From Sabellastarte sp. h YS-2021 (Eukaryota; Annelida; Polychaeta; Sabellida; Sabellidae), in contig OZ024935.1 in NCBI GenBank assembly GCA_964017235.1, positions 88,627,052 through 88,691,051 on the forward strand: a stretch of 64,000 nucleotides of DNA, in the 5' to 3' direction. Shown here in pieces: positions 20,620-32,331 of this stretch. The stretch's first letter is position 1, and each line of letters opens with the position of its first letter. Under the pieces are notes generated by a model. It did no database searches. It was not told the DNA's origin and saw only the letters and a program-made list of their open reading frames with translations. The translations under genes and the position numbers were made by a program.

Positions 20620-23400
20620 TTTGATTGCAATACTTTTAAAGACAAAAGGCATTTACTCACCTTAGTAGCTATTACTCTGCCATCCAAACAGCTACAGTTC
20701 TGCAACTTTATTATGCAGTAGATCAACCCAAAGTAGGTAAGGACGTATTTAGAAGAAATTGCCTATCTGTAATACTTTTAGAGATAAAAGATATTTACTT
20801 ATTTTAGTGGCTATTACTCTGCCATCCAAAGAGCTACAGTTGTGCAACTTCACCATGTGGTAGATCACCCAAAAGTAGGTGAATGACTTATTTAGAAGAA
20901 ATTGCCTACCTGTAATACTTTTAGAGATAAAAGACATTTACTCATTTTAGTAGCTATTACTCAGCTATCCAAAGAGCTACAGTTCTGCAACTTCACTATG
21001 TGGTAGATCACCCAAAAGTAGGTGAATGACTTATTTAGAAGAAATTGCCTACCTGTAATACTTTTAGAGATAAAAGACATTTACTCATTTTAGTAGCTAT
21101 TACTCACCTATCCAAAGAGCTACAGTTCTGCAACTTCAATATGTGGTAGATCACCCAAAAGTAGGTGAATGACTTATTTAGAAGAAATTGCCTACCTGTA
21201 ATACTTTTAGAGATAAAAGACATTTGCTCATTTCAGTAGCTATTACTCAGTTATCCAAAGAGCTACAGTTCTGCAACTTCACTATGTGGTAGATCACCCA
21301 AAAGTAGGTGAATCACTTATTTAGAAGAAATTGCCTACCTGTAATACTTTTAGAGATAAAAGACATTTACTCATTTTAGTAGCTATTACTCAGCTATCCA
21401 AAGAGCTACAGTTCTGCAACTTCACTATGTGGTAGATCACCCAAAAGTAGGTGAATGACTTATTTAGAAGAAATTGCCTACCTGTAATACTTTTAGAGAT
21501 AAAAGACATTTACTCATTTTAGTAGCTATTACTCACCTATCCAAAGAGCTACAGTTCTGCAACTTCAATATGTGGTAGATCACCCAAAAGTAGGTGAATG
21601 ACTTATTTAGAAGAAATTGCCTACCTGTAATACTTTTAGAGATAAAAGAGATTTGCTCATTTCAGTAGCTATTACTCAGTTATCCAAAGAGCTACAGTTC
21701 TGCAACTTCACTATGTGGTAGATCACCCAAAAAAGTAGGTGAATGACTTATTTAGAAGAAATTGCCTACCTGTAATACTTTTAGAGATAAAAGACATTTA
21801 CTCATTTTAGTAGCTATTACTCACCTATCCAAAGAGCTACAGTTCTGCAACTTCAATATGTGGTAGATCACCCAAAAGTAGGTGAATGACTTATTTAGAA
21901 GAAATTGCCTACCTGTAATACTTTTAGAGATAAAAGACATTTGCTCATTTCAGTAACTATTACTCACCTATCCAAAGAGCTACAGTTCTGCAACTTCACT
22001 ATGTGGTAGATCACCCAAAAGTAGGTGAATAACTTATTTAGAAGAAATTGCCTACCTGTAATACTTTTAGAGATAAAAGACATTTACTCATTTTAGTAGC
22101 TATTACTCAGCTATCCAAAGAGCTACAGTTGTGCAACTTCACCATGTGGTAGATCACACAAAAGTAGGTGAATGACTTATTTAGAAGAAATTGCCTATCT
22201 GTAATATTTTTAGAGATAAAAGATAATTACTCATTTTGGTAGCTATTACTCACCTATCCAAAGAGCTACAGTTCTGCAACTTCACTATGTGGTAGATCAC
22301 CCAAAAGTAGGTGAATGACTTATTTAAAAGAAATTGCCTACCTGTAATACTTTTAGAGATAAAAGACATTTACTCATTTTAGTAGCTATTACTCAGCTAT
22401 CCAAAGAGCTACAGTTCTGCAACTTCACTATGTAGTAGATCACCCAAAAGTATGTGAATGACTTATTTAGAAGAAATTGCCTACCTGTAATACTTTTAGA
22501 GATAAAAGACATTTGCTCATTTTAGTAGCTATTACTCAGTTATCCAAAGAGCTACAGTTCTGCAACTTCACTATGTGGTAGATCACCCAAAAGTAGGTGA
22601 ATGACTTATTTAGAAGAAATTGCCTACCTGTAATACTTTTAGAGATAAAAGACATTTACTCATTTTAGTAGCTATTACTCAGCTATCCAAAAAGCTACAG
22701 TTCTGCAACTTCACTATGTGGTAGATCACACAAAAGTAGGTGAATGACTTATTTAGAAGAAATTGCCTATGTGTAATATTTTTACAGATAAAAGACATTT
22801 ACTCATTTTGGTAGCTATTACTCAGCTATCCAAAGAGCTACAGTTCTGCAACTTCACTATGTGGTAGATCACCCAAAAGTAGGTGAATGACTTATTTAGA
22901 AGAAATTGCCTACCTGTAATACTTTTAGAGATAAAAGACATTTACTCATTTTAGTGGCTATTACTCAGCTATCCAAAGAGCTACAGTTCTGCAACTTCTC
23001 TATGTAGTAGATGACCCAAAAGTAGGTGAATGCGTTATTTAGAAGAAATTGCCTATCTGTAAAACTTTTAGAGATAAAAGACATTTACTCATTTTAGTAG
23101 CTATTACTCACCTATCCAAAGAGCTACAGTTCTGCAACTTCACTATGTGGTAGATCACACAAAAGTAGGTGAATGACTTACTTAGAAGAAATTGCCTATG
23201 TGTAATATTTTTAGAGATAAAAGACATTTACTCATTTTGGTAGCTATTACTCAGCTATCCAAAGAGCTACAGTTGTGCAACTTCACTATGTGGTAGATCA
23301 CCCAAAAGTAGGTGAATGACTTATTTAGAAGAAATTGCCTACCTATAATACTTTTAGAGATAAACGACATTTACTCATTTTAGTAGCTCTTGCTCAGCTA
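20620..23400. repeat. Tandem array, unit 142 bases (type D)
   Basis: About 19 highly similar units with a 142-base period: CCTGTAATACTTTTAGAGAT, AAAAGACATTTACTCATTTT, AGTAGCTATTACTCAGCTAT, CCAAAGAGCTACAGTTCTGC, CACTATGTGGTAGATCACCC, AAAAGTAGGTGAATGACTTA. Neighbouring units are often near-identical, so the array was homogenised recently. Repeats directly abut, with no unique spacers. Confidence 0.93.
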
Positions 23401-23479
23401 ACTACTCACTTAGCTATTGACCTACATCTGCAAAAGCAACAAAAATACAAAGGACACCGGAAAGTAAGCTTTTGAAAAA

Positions 23480-25310
23480 CTAGATGAATAACAAATGAAA
23501 AGATTTGCCTAACTTTGGTACTTGTGAAGGTATTTGACATTTATTTCCATCATAATTTGGCTACAAATAAGAAAATAGCTATTGCTTACTTATGACATGC
23601 AATGGAACCCCAAACGATATGCCATGTTATAGTTAAGGAAAAAGTAGCTGAACAAATTATTTTAGGAAAATCCTGTAACTGCAGTAGTTTTTGAGTTACA
23701 ATGGATTTACTCAACAGTCACAATTTCAAAGTAGCTATTACTCAGCTGTCCAGTGTGCAACAGGTTTGCAGCTTTACTATCTGATAGCTCATCAAAAACT
23801 AGATGAATAACATATTCGAAAATATTTCCCTAACTTGAATACTTTTGAAGATATTTGAAATTTACTTATGTTGTTATTTTGCTACAAATAAGAAAATAGC
23901 TATTACTCACTTATGGCATGCAACAGAACCCCAAACTATATGCCATCTTATAGTTAAGGAAAAAGTAGCTGAACAACATATTTTAGGAAAATACTCTAAC
24001 TGCAATAGTTCTGGAGTTACAATGGATTTACTCAACAGTCACAATTTCAAAGTAGCTATTACTCAGCTATCCAATGTGCAACAGGTCTGAAACTTTACTA
24101 TGTGATAGCTTATCAAAAACTAGATGAATAACATATTTGAAAAGAATTCCGTAATTTTAATACTTTTGAAGATATTTGAAATTTACTCATGTCGTTATTT
24201 TGCTTCAAATAAGGAAATAGCTATTACTCACTTATGGCATGCAACAGAAACCCAAACTGTATGCCATCTTATAGTTAAGGACAAAGTAGCTGAACAACAT
24301 ATTTTAGGAAAATACTCTAACTGCAATAGTTTTGGAGTTACAATGGATTTACTCAACAGTCACAATTTCAAAGTAGCTATTACTCAGCTATCCAATGTGC
24401 AACAGGTCTGAAACTTTACTATGTGATAGCTTACCAAAAACTAGATGAATAACATATTTGAAAAGAATTCCCTAACTTTAATACTTTTGAAGATATTTGA
24501 CATTTACTGATGTTGTTATTTTGCTACATATAAGAAAATAGCTATTACTCACTTATGGCATGCAATAGAACCCCAAACTGTATGGCATCTTATAATTAAG
24601 GACAAAGTAGCTGAACAAAATATTTTAGGAAAATACTCTAACTGCACTAGTTTTGGAGTTACAATGGATTTACTCAACTGTAGAATTTCAAAGTAGCTAT
24701 TACTCAGCTATCCAATGTGCAACAGATCTGAAACTTTACTATGTGATAGCTTATGAAAAAGTAGATGAATAACATATTTGAAAAGAATTCCCTAACTTTA
24801 ATACTTTTGAAGATATTTGACATTTACTTATGTCATTATTTTGCTACAAATAAGAAAATAGCTATTACTCACTTATGGCATGCTATAGAAGCCCAAACTA
24901 TATGCCATCTTATAGTTAAGGACAAAGTAGCTGAACAACATATTTTAGGAAAATACTCTAACTGCACTAGTTTTGGAGTTACAATGGATTTACTCAACTG
25001 TAGAATTTCAAAGTAGCTATTACTCAGCTATCCAATGTGCAACAGATCTGAAACTTTACTATGTGATAGCTTATCAAAAAGTAGATGAACAACATATTTG
25101 AAAAGAATTCCCTAACTTTAATACTTTTGAAGATATTTGACATTTACTGATGTCATTATTTTGCTACAAATAAGAAAATAGCTATTACTCACTTATGGCA
25201 TGCAATGGGACCCCAAACTATGTACCATCTTATAGCTAAGGACAAAGTAGCTGAACAACATATTTAAAGAAAAAGTTGTAACTACAATAGTTTTTGAGTT
25301 ATGAGCCCTT
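23480..25310. repeat. Tandem array, unit about 320 bases (type E, dimeric)
   Basis: Between five and six units with a period near 320. Each is made of two halves related to types B and D: one half has GCTATTACTCACTTATGGCATG, the other AAAGTAGCTATTACTCAGCT. Frames of 81-95 codons repeat with the unit and are not genes. Confidence 0.88.
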
Positions 25311-25558
25311 TACTCCAAGTAGCTAAGATTGCTATTACTCACTTATCTTTAGGCCTAAGTCCATAAAACCAAAAAAATTTTTGAGGGCGTGAAAATTCAT
25401 TGGGACAATTAATTTACAAAAAATCTGTAGCTGTAGTAGTTTTGGAGAAATCTGCGTGACTAACTAACGCACACATGCACGCACGCACGCACATACGCAC
25501 ACACAGGCATCATTTCATAATCTCCCTCCCGGGCTAAAGCTCGACGGGAGATAAAAAG

Positions 25559-27065
25559 ACATTTTTGGTCATGTCTCTTGGTTGAAATATCACTGCAGCA
25601 TATTCAAAAAAATTCCCCAGGGCTACTGCATACACCTGCCAAATTTGAAAGTCACAGAGTTATTAGGAAAACAAAACGTGGAGCCGGCGGAGCCTGATTT
25701 CCCCTGGTAAACAAGCAAACGTCCCGTAAGGACACTTAATAACTCAGTCATTATTTAACCTATCCCTGCAAAAATTTAAGCAGCAGTAGGGAAACTCAAT
25801 ATAAAAACAAATAAGCGCCCTTTCAAGGGACATTTAATTATTTTATGATGATACACATATTTGGTTGTTTTTTTTTCATGTTTGAAAGGGATTAATTTTA
25901 AACCTACTAAACATTATTTTTAGACAATGTTTAATTGTATATATAAACATTTTAAATACAATTTGTAACAATTATACAAAATATGCAGGTTTCAATACTT
26001 CAAACATTCTTTCATGTGGGTGTCCCATATATCCACTCTCTTTATGAATGCCATGCTAGTACATAGTTCACTTGGAAAGTATTTTAAAATCTCCTAAATT
26101 TAATATGTATTTAAGGTATGACACTCGATCTATATATACATCATGTTTCCTATACAGTTTTTCCTATACAGTTTTTCTCTTTTCATCCACATAATATAAA
26201 CATAAAAACGTACTAAAGAATTGATATATACTTTCTTGTAGTTATAAATAGATCATCTGTACATATCACAAAGTATTTCCATGATCTATTACAAAATTCA
26301 TGGTTAGCTTTTGGGTTTAGTCATGCAGTCTCTTTCAAAATACATTAAGTTACCATAAGTTTCAGTTTCAAAAGCGTACAGTACACCAGTACACAGTATG
26401 CTCTAGAAATAGCAAACAACTGTACGTTTATACAATAATATAATTGCGTGCGGTAATAATTAATATTGGTAAAACACAACAGTAGGTAAATTGCTTGATC
26501 CTACAAGATAACTTATACTTACAACACATCAAAAGAACAATGTATTTTGAAACCGAAAGTGTGAAAATTCCCCATGCTTATAACCACAGGGAAAAACCCG
26601 GCACATGGTGACCCCGGTACCTTCTAAATCCCGCATGAATGAAGCATTTTTATATGGTTGCAATATGTGTAACATGAAGAGTAAAATAGGAATTATATAA
26701 AGAATTGAACAGAAAAAAATGCACAAAGATGGATAAATAATTAAGGAATACTTTTCATAAATGTACTAGTGGTGAGTACATTCTCAGTGATACATGTATT
26801 GATGAATAATGATATTTTCAGTAGGAGATTGTTAACTACAATATTTGAAAAACATGTTAATTTTTTTTTAATTTTCTTAATACAAATATGTCTGTAAAAT
26901 ATCAATAAAATTCTTTTCACAAAATTGTGTCATATGAAGACACAAACATATTTTAGTAAATCCATCCCATCTGGTTTTGTTGCAATAAATTAGTCGATGT
27001 GAAAATATTACAGTTGACTGGAAAGAATCAACTAGGATTGACAATGGCTTGTTATTTTATTTTAG
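25559..27065. other. AT-rich non-coding stretch with two small hairpin motifs
   Basis: Two hairpin-plus-tail motifs occur near the start: GTCCCGTAAGGAC at 25729-25741, and CCCTTTCAAGGG near 25818-25829 followed by ACATTTAATTATTTT. The rest (25860-27065) is AT-rich with no convincing exon or repeat. Confidence 0.5.
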
Positions 27066-27069
27066 AAGC

Positions 27070-27400
27070 TTAATTTATACAATTATTCAGAACTGTTAGT
27101 AAGTCGTTACCACAAGGTACTAAGTCATTCCCACAAGTTAGAAAATCATTACAACAAGCTACTAAGTCATTCCCACAAGTTAGAAAGTCGTTCCCACAAG
27201 ATAGCAAGTCGATCCCACAAGATTCCAAGTCGTTCCCACAAGTTAGCAAGTCATTCCCACAAGATAGAAAGTTGTAACCACAAGATACCAAGTAGTTCCC
27301 ACAAGTAAGAAAGTGATTACCACAAAATACTGACTCATTCTCACAAGTTAGAAAGTCGTTCCCACAAGATACTAAGTCGTTCTCACGAGTTTTACTAAGT
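27070..27400. repeat. 21-base minisatellite, first (forward) array
   Basis: About 15 imperfect units of 21 bases of the form GTTCCCACAAGATAGCAAGTC. Because 21 is divisible by three, frames stay open for long distances (on the minus strand, CGNDLLT-type heptads). It is the reverse complement of the array at 28392-28810. Confidence 0.9.
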
Positions 27401-27404
27401 CATG

Positions 27405-28164
27405 CTTTGATGCCAATGTACAGGCAATTTCTTTGTCTATGATACCTAACTTATATAAAGGTCACCCATCTACTATAACATACCATTCAAGTTTACATAT
27501 GCCTGTGTGCTTTTAGTGACCATCAGAGGTCGCATGTTTCCTATTACTTTACATGTCCAACTTTTATACCATTATGGTTGTCGTTTTAGCAATTTTAATG
27601 GTTATTCTTCTTAGTTACCCACTTTGTGACCTTCAGAGGTCACCGACATTATTACAGGTATATTGCATTACTGTCCTTTAGAGGGGCCTGTTATATGGCA
27701 CTTTTCTTGGTCTTTCTAAGATATTTTTGTATGTTACATTAATATTTTCACACTATAAATTGCATAGTCTGATCATTCTCAACCTCTTCTTTATATCCAT
27801 TATACTATAACTTACATTTTCTTTCTTCATAGACCATTTCTTTTTCTTACAAAAAAATTGCCATTTTTGCCCTGGTCTCAACCCCCTATCTAAATTTCTA
27901 AGTTCTTCTAGTATGGGCATGGGCAATGTAGAGGTTTACTGCTAATTGGGTTATAGTATCTGAATGTGGCACCTTAGAGGGAACCACACCATTATGTGCT
28001 CATATATGTTGTAAATAATTTTTCTATCTGTCTTTTATCTAGTAACAATCTTAAACGAAAATTTATATATATTTAACTAGTTTCAGTAATAATTGATAAT
28101 ACTGCCAATCTGTTAGTAGTCTCTGTTATAACTGTAACGCATAATAAATATTTTAGCGCCTGTT
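27405..28164. other. Spacer between the inverted minisatellite arrays
   Basis: About 760 bases of unique-looking AT-rich DNA with two short echoes (GTGACCATCAGAGGTCGC and GTGACCTTCAGAGGTCACC, each partly palindromic). No coding signal. Confidence 0.5.
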
Positions 28165-28810
28165 TGCATATTATTGGTCCCTGGGAATGAGTTAATAAGT
28201 GGTGGGAATGAGTTAGTAAGTGGTGGGAACTTAATAAGAGATTGATATGAATTAAGACAAGGATTTACTATCTTGTGGTAACCACTTTAGTATCTCTTTC
28301 CCACAAGTTAGTATCTCATTCCCAAGACTTAGCATCTCATTACCATGACTGAGTATCTCATTACCACAACTTAGTATCTCATTACCATGACTTACTAAGT
28401 TGTGGGAACGACTCGGTATCTTGTGGTAACAACTTTCTATCTTGTGGCAATGACGTGCTAACTTGTGGAAATGACTTGGTATTTTGTGGTAACAACTTTT
28501 TATCTTGTGGTAATGACTTGCTAACTTGTGGAAATGACTTAGTATCTTGTGGGAACGACTTAGTATCTTGAGGGAATGACTTGCTATCTTGTGAGAATGA
28601 CTTACTATTTTGTGGTAATGATTTTCTATCATGTGGAAACGACTTGCTAACTTGTGGAAATGACTTAGTATCTTGTGGGAACGACTTAGTATCTTGAGGG
28701 AATGACTTGCTATCTTGTGAGAATGACTTACTATTTTGTGGTAATGATTTTCTATCATGTGGAAACGACTTGCTAACTTGTGGGAACGACTTGCTATCAT
28801 GTGGTAACAA
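28165..28810. repeat. 21-base minisatellite, second (mostly inverted) array
   Basis: Orientation switches inside. Units at 28170-28230 read GTGGGAATGAGTTAGTAAG. Those at 28285-28390 are in the CCCACAAG orientation. From 28392 on they read CTTGTGGGAACGACTTAGTAT. A six-unit block of 126 bases starting at 28516 is repeated at 28642. Overlapping minus-strand frames of 229 and 142 codons (heptads such as KSFPQDT) follow from the 21-base period and are not treated as genes. Confidence 0.9.
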
Positions 28811-31031
28811 GATTTAAAAAATGATATGAAAACAGTTCTATGTCCCTTCCTGTGCTCTGTATTTAACCGAGCTGAGATGGAACTATGACAAAACATGATA
28901 TTTTTGAGACTATCACGCTGACATGTGAAGGTGATCTTCATTTTCTCACGAGATGTTTTCTGTCTTTGAATAACAATCCCGTGTGAGGATGTGTGATCTT
29001 TGGAGAAGAGGAGAACATACTATTATTGTTTGCACCTGAGGAAGATTGTGTTGAGATGCGGGGGGTGGGGGGGGGTGGGGGGTGGGGGGGGGGTGGATGG
29101 CCAAGATCCCGAAATGTTGATGTGTCAAGAAAGAATTTTGTGCTGCTTGACAACAAATAACAGCCAGTGTCTTCTCCACATAAATAGCTGCAATGGGGTC
29201 CAGATTTCATGCATTCATTGGTCTTTGAAAATGGCAAATCATTTAGAGAGACTGCATGAAACTTTTGCAGCAGATATAAGAGGTAAAGAGGGATACCACA
29301 AGCAGCAAAACCCATCATTGGCGAAAACAACAAGAAAAAGATTTTTGGCTAATGAAAAAACAAGCATCCTATAGTAAAGAAAGTGAATAATGATATAAAA
29401 TAGGGTAAAAACGAAGGCTTTCAAAATGGGATAATATGTAACTAGAAGTTGTATTAAAAGGTATCTATAAATATGCTGCCAATGCTTATCATAAGAAAAT
29501 CAATATCTTGTTCATCAAAAGATAATAATAATAACAGTGATATGCATTTATTTTTTTTTCAATTTTTAACATTTAACCCATTTTCAATAAAAAGAGACCA
29601 TAATATTTACTCAAGCAAACCAGATCTATCCACCTATCATACAGCTTGAGACAGCATATTGTAGAAGGCACTTAATTAATGGATGGATTTCACTCTATGA
29701 TAAAAACAAGATAACAAGGATTATGTCTATGTTCTGGGGACTGCCCTAGTAATCTCCTGACAATTTATCAAGTGATAAGACTTAAAGGAAGGTGCATAAG
29801 ATTGTTTTTTTTTGTCATCGCATTCATCATAATGAAGTCTAAATGTAAGTTAAGTAGATATGTTTCTTGATACTACCAGAATGCCATAAAGCTACTGATC
29901 ACTCCTCACCTATTTAGGGTCATAGAGTTGACCTTGAAAGTCAAGAAGGTGACAAGTAGCGGTATCACTAGGTCTGAATAGTCCTGAAGAATAATTCAAT
30001 GAAGTGTCACAGTATTTCAGCCATTTTCAGACAATAATTTTGCAGATACCAAGAATTTCAATCTGATGATCCCAGTGAGGGAGCGGGATGAGGGGTACAG
30101 TGGGGGCAGATTAGACGGAGCTGGACATACAACGCCATTTGGAAATATCTGGTGAAAACTGCTTCTGCTGCTGGGACTGTAGCCCGTACCTTTCAGCGAC
30201 TGTTAACATAAACGTATACACTACAGACACAACAGTACTATGGGCAGCATCAGATTTTATGCATTACCACAGTTTTGTAAATGATAATGTAAATAGCATA
30301 TGGTAGAACGTAAAAGCAGTCAACCTAACATAGATAATATTGTTTAAGGTAACCATAACGTCACAGTCTTACACTTTAATTTTGTAGGGTGAACTTAAAA
30401 CATGCAGTACCAATCCAGGGAAATGGTTATTGCTAAATGCTCCAAACGGTTGATTGTAAACGTCTCTCTCCTTACTTGGCATACCACAATCTACTGGTCA
30501 TAGGACTGTCAACGTATTGAACCGGTGCAGCGTCCTCAATGTATGGGATACAATATATGTGCCCAAAAGGGTCATTTTCAGCATGCTTTGTAAATAATGA
30601 TAATCAATCGGCTGTCAATTCGTCAGTTATGGGCTGATTGATCTGAAATTTGACTCTCGCCTAGATGATGTAAGGAAAGTGCTTGCCAACTTGTGTTGAT
30701 ATAAATTTTGTACTTTCTGAGAAAATCTGGTGAAAAGGAAGTGCATAAAATGGTTTTGATCATGTGACCTTGATAAAGGTCAAAATTCGTACCTTTCAAA
30801 ATATTCCCACCCCTACATTTTGCTAAGCCTTATATGATGGAGATATTCAACAAAGAAAATATGGCGCCGGCAGCTGCAGTGGGGTAGGCTGTCTGAAGAT
30901 GGGGCAAAACCAATAAGCAACGGCCCCTTTCAAGGGAGTATTGAAAGGTGGAGAAATCGTGAACCCATGCCCAAATATCTAGATCAAACATTATCTTGCT
31001 ATCATGCTTACTTTTTGTCACTGACAGACTA
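28811..31031. other. Non-coding stretch with a G-rich tract
   Basis: It contains the G-rich run at 29058-29097 (several G5-G10 blocks separated by single T) and otherwise AT-rich DNA without recognised exons. Near 30917-30935 is another CCCTTTCAAGGG hairpin. Short frames around 28946-29374 are opened by the G/C run and have no family resemblance. Confidence 0.5.
29058..29097 (+). other. G-rich tract, quadruplex-prone
   Basis: At least four runs of five or more G are separated by single T, sufficient for a G-quadruplex on the plus strand. It lies about 250 bases to the right of the inverted minisatellite. Confidence 0.7.
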
Positions 31032-31880
31032 GCTCATGAGGGAGCTGGAGAATGCAGATGTGTCTGCCTTCTGTAATTTTGTCAGAACGGATCCTGTTCA
31101 GAGAAGCTCTTGACAGAGTGGGCCTAGAAATAGAAAAGTGCAACACCTGGTACTAGAAATCCATCCATTCTGTGTGTACACTGGTTATCACCCTCTGCTT
31201 CCTGGCTACTGGTGAGAGATATAGAAGTATCATGTATGGCTTCCGTGTGGCGCACAACACCATCTCCCTCATTGTGTGTCAGTGCTGTGATGCTATTTTT
31301 GACAAGAAGCCAGCTGCTGGGCTGATGCAGTGTCTTGAGACCACTGACTGGTGGAAACAAATGGCCGCAGACTTTTCCCCCAGATCCTGTGGGCAATGGA
31401 TGGCAGATTTGTGGTGCTCAGATGTCCCGAGTGAGATGGGTCACTCTTTTTAACTATAAGGGTTTCCACTCGATCATTCTCTTTGCTAAAACTATGACAA
31501 CTACAAGTTCGTGTGGGTGGATGTAGGCAGCAACAATTCCAATTTTGATGCACACAGCTTTAATGATTCTGACGGGATGGTAGGTGTCATAGATGATACC
31601 CTTGACATCACAGCAGCTGACCCCCCCCCCCCCCCCCCCCCCAGGTGATGACTGTCCATGCCAGATGACCTCATGGAGTACGATTTTTTTTTCATTTCTC
31701 ACTGATTCATGAAGCCCTTCAGTGCAAATGGCTCCCAGATGAGGAAAGGATATTCCACTACAGCCTGTGATGTTCTTACAGAGTTGTTAAGAATTCCTTG
31801 GTACAATGGCCAATAAGTTTGGTTTCTTGCTGAAAAAATGACACAGATTATTACGTTGGCCTGTTGTACACTAAACAATT
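31032..31880 (+). pseudogene. PIF/Harbinger transposase relic
   Basis: Broken frames on the plus strand show a DDE_Tnp_4-type transposase: LMRELENADVSAFCNFVRTD, then ITLCFLATGERYRSIMYGF with RVAHNTISLIVCQCCDAI (helix-turn-helix region), a remnant of the first-Asp motif (GQWMADLW/AMDGRF-like near 31390), FNYKGFHSIILFA, then a DERIFHYSL-like C-terminal piece near 31745-31800. Multiple indels and a pure run of 22 C at 31621-31642 interrupt it. It belongs to a different Harbinger lineage from the element that starts at 31892. No ends were recognised. Confidence 0.75.
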
Positions 31881-31904
31881 AACAAGCCTTATGCCCCTGT
31901 TCCA

Positions 31905-32225
31905 CCAAAGGACTAAGCCCCGATCCTGTCCGCGACCCTTAATCGTGGACAGTCGGTGGAAAAAAAAAAGGAAAAATGGGCGGGAATACTGAATCGGTAT
32001 CAAAGCCTGGGATTAAGTTCAGATCGGCCTCAGGAAGCCTGAGGAGGCCCCAGGTGGCCCCACACAGTCCCCGACTGTTCTGCGACTAAGAACCGATTAA
32101 GCCATTTTTGTCGTAGACATACCGACTGGGTCCCAGGACGCCTCAGGCCTCCTGGGACTAAGCCCCGACTAACCCCCGATTAAGTCCCGGCTTCCTCAGG
32201 CGTCCTGAGGCCTCCTCAGTGTTCC
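31905..32225. repeat. Left subterminal repeat block of the Harbinger element
   Basis: A GC-rich block packed with direct and inverted copies of GGGACTAAGCCCCGACT, CAGGCCTCCTGGGAC and CTGAGGAGGCC words. A matching block with the same words (GGCTTCCTGGGACTAAGC, CTTAGTCCCAG) lies at 36020-36430. Such motifs often bind the transposase or the accessory protein; that role is inferred. Confidence 0.75.
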
Positions 32226-32331
32226 CCAGACCAAGATGGCCGATTCTTGTTTTGCAAAAAAACTGGATTTTCTGGGTATATATATAAATTCTGGGATGTA
32301 ATTATCATTACTTTTCTAGGAACACAGCAGG

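Larger units (their letters stand above)
18461..25558. mobile_element. Large composite repeat element, probably a third Helentron/pearl-like member
   Basis: It begins AACAAGAGGG at 18461 (now split by a SINE) with the palindrome TTTCATGAAA just after. It ends with an imperfect CTCCC...GGGAG hairpin followed by ATAAAAA at 25520-25557. Before the right hairpin lie TTTTGGAGAAATCTGCG and a run of ACGCACGC, parallel to the GC-rich stretch before the right tip of the two smaller copies. Three different tandem arrays fill it. The left boundary is uncertain: another start could lie near 19190 (CTAGAGGGTCG). It may be a merger of several insertions. Confidence 0.5.

Noticed and set aside
20620-25310. 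CRISPR-like regular repeats
   Set aside because: Units of 142-320 bases abut without unique spacers, in an animal genome with introns and SINEs; this is a satellite.
28252-28941. Two long overlapping minus-strand frames (229 and 142 codons) with heptad repeats
   Set aside because: They follow from a 21-base minisatellite without stops, are open in more than one frame, and have no splice, start or family support.
28938-29374. Overlapping frames on both strands around the G-rich tract
   Set aside because: They are opened by the G/C homopolymer region (runs of Gly or Pro); no codon or family signal.
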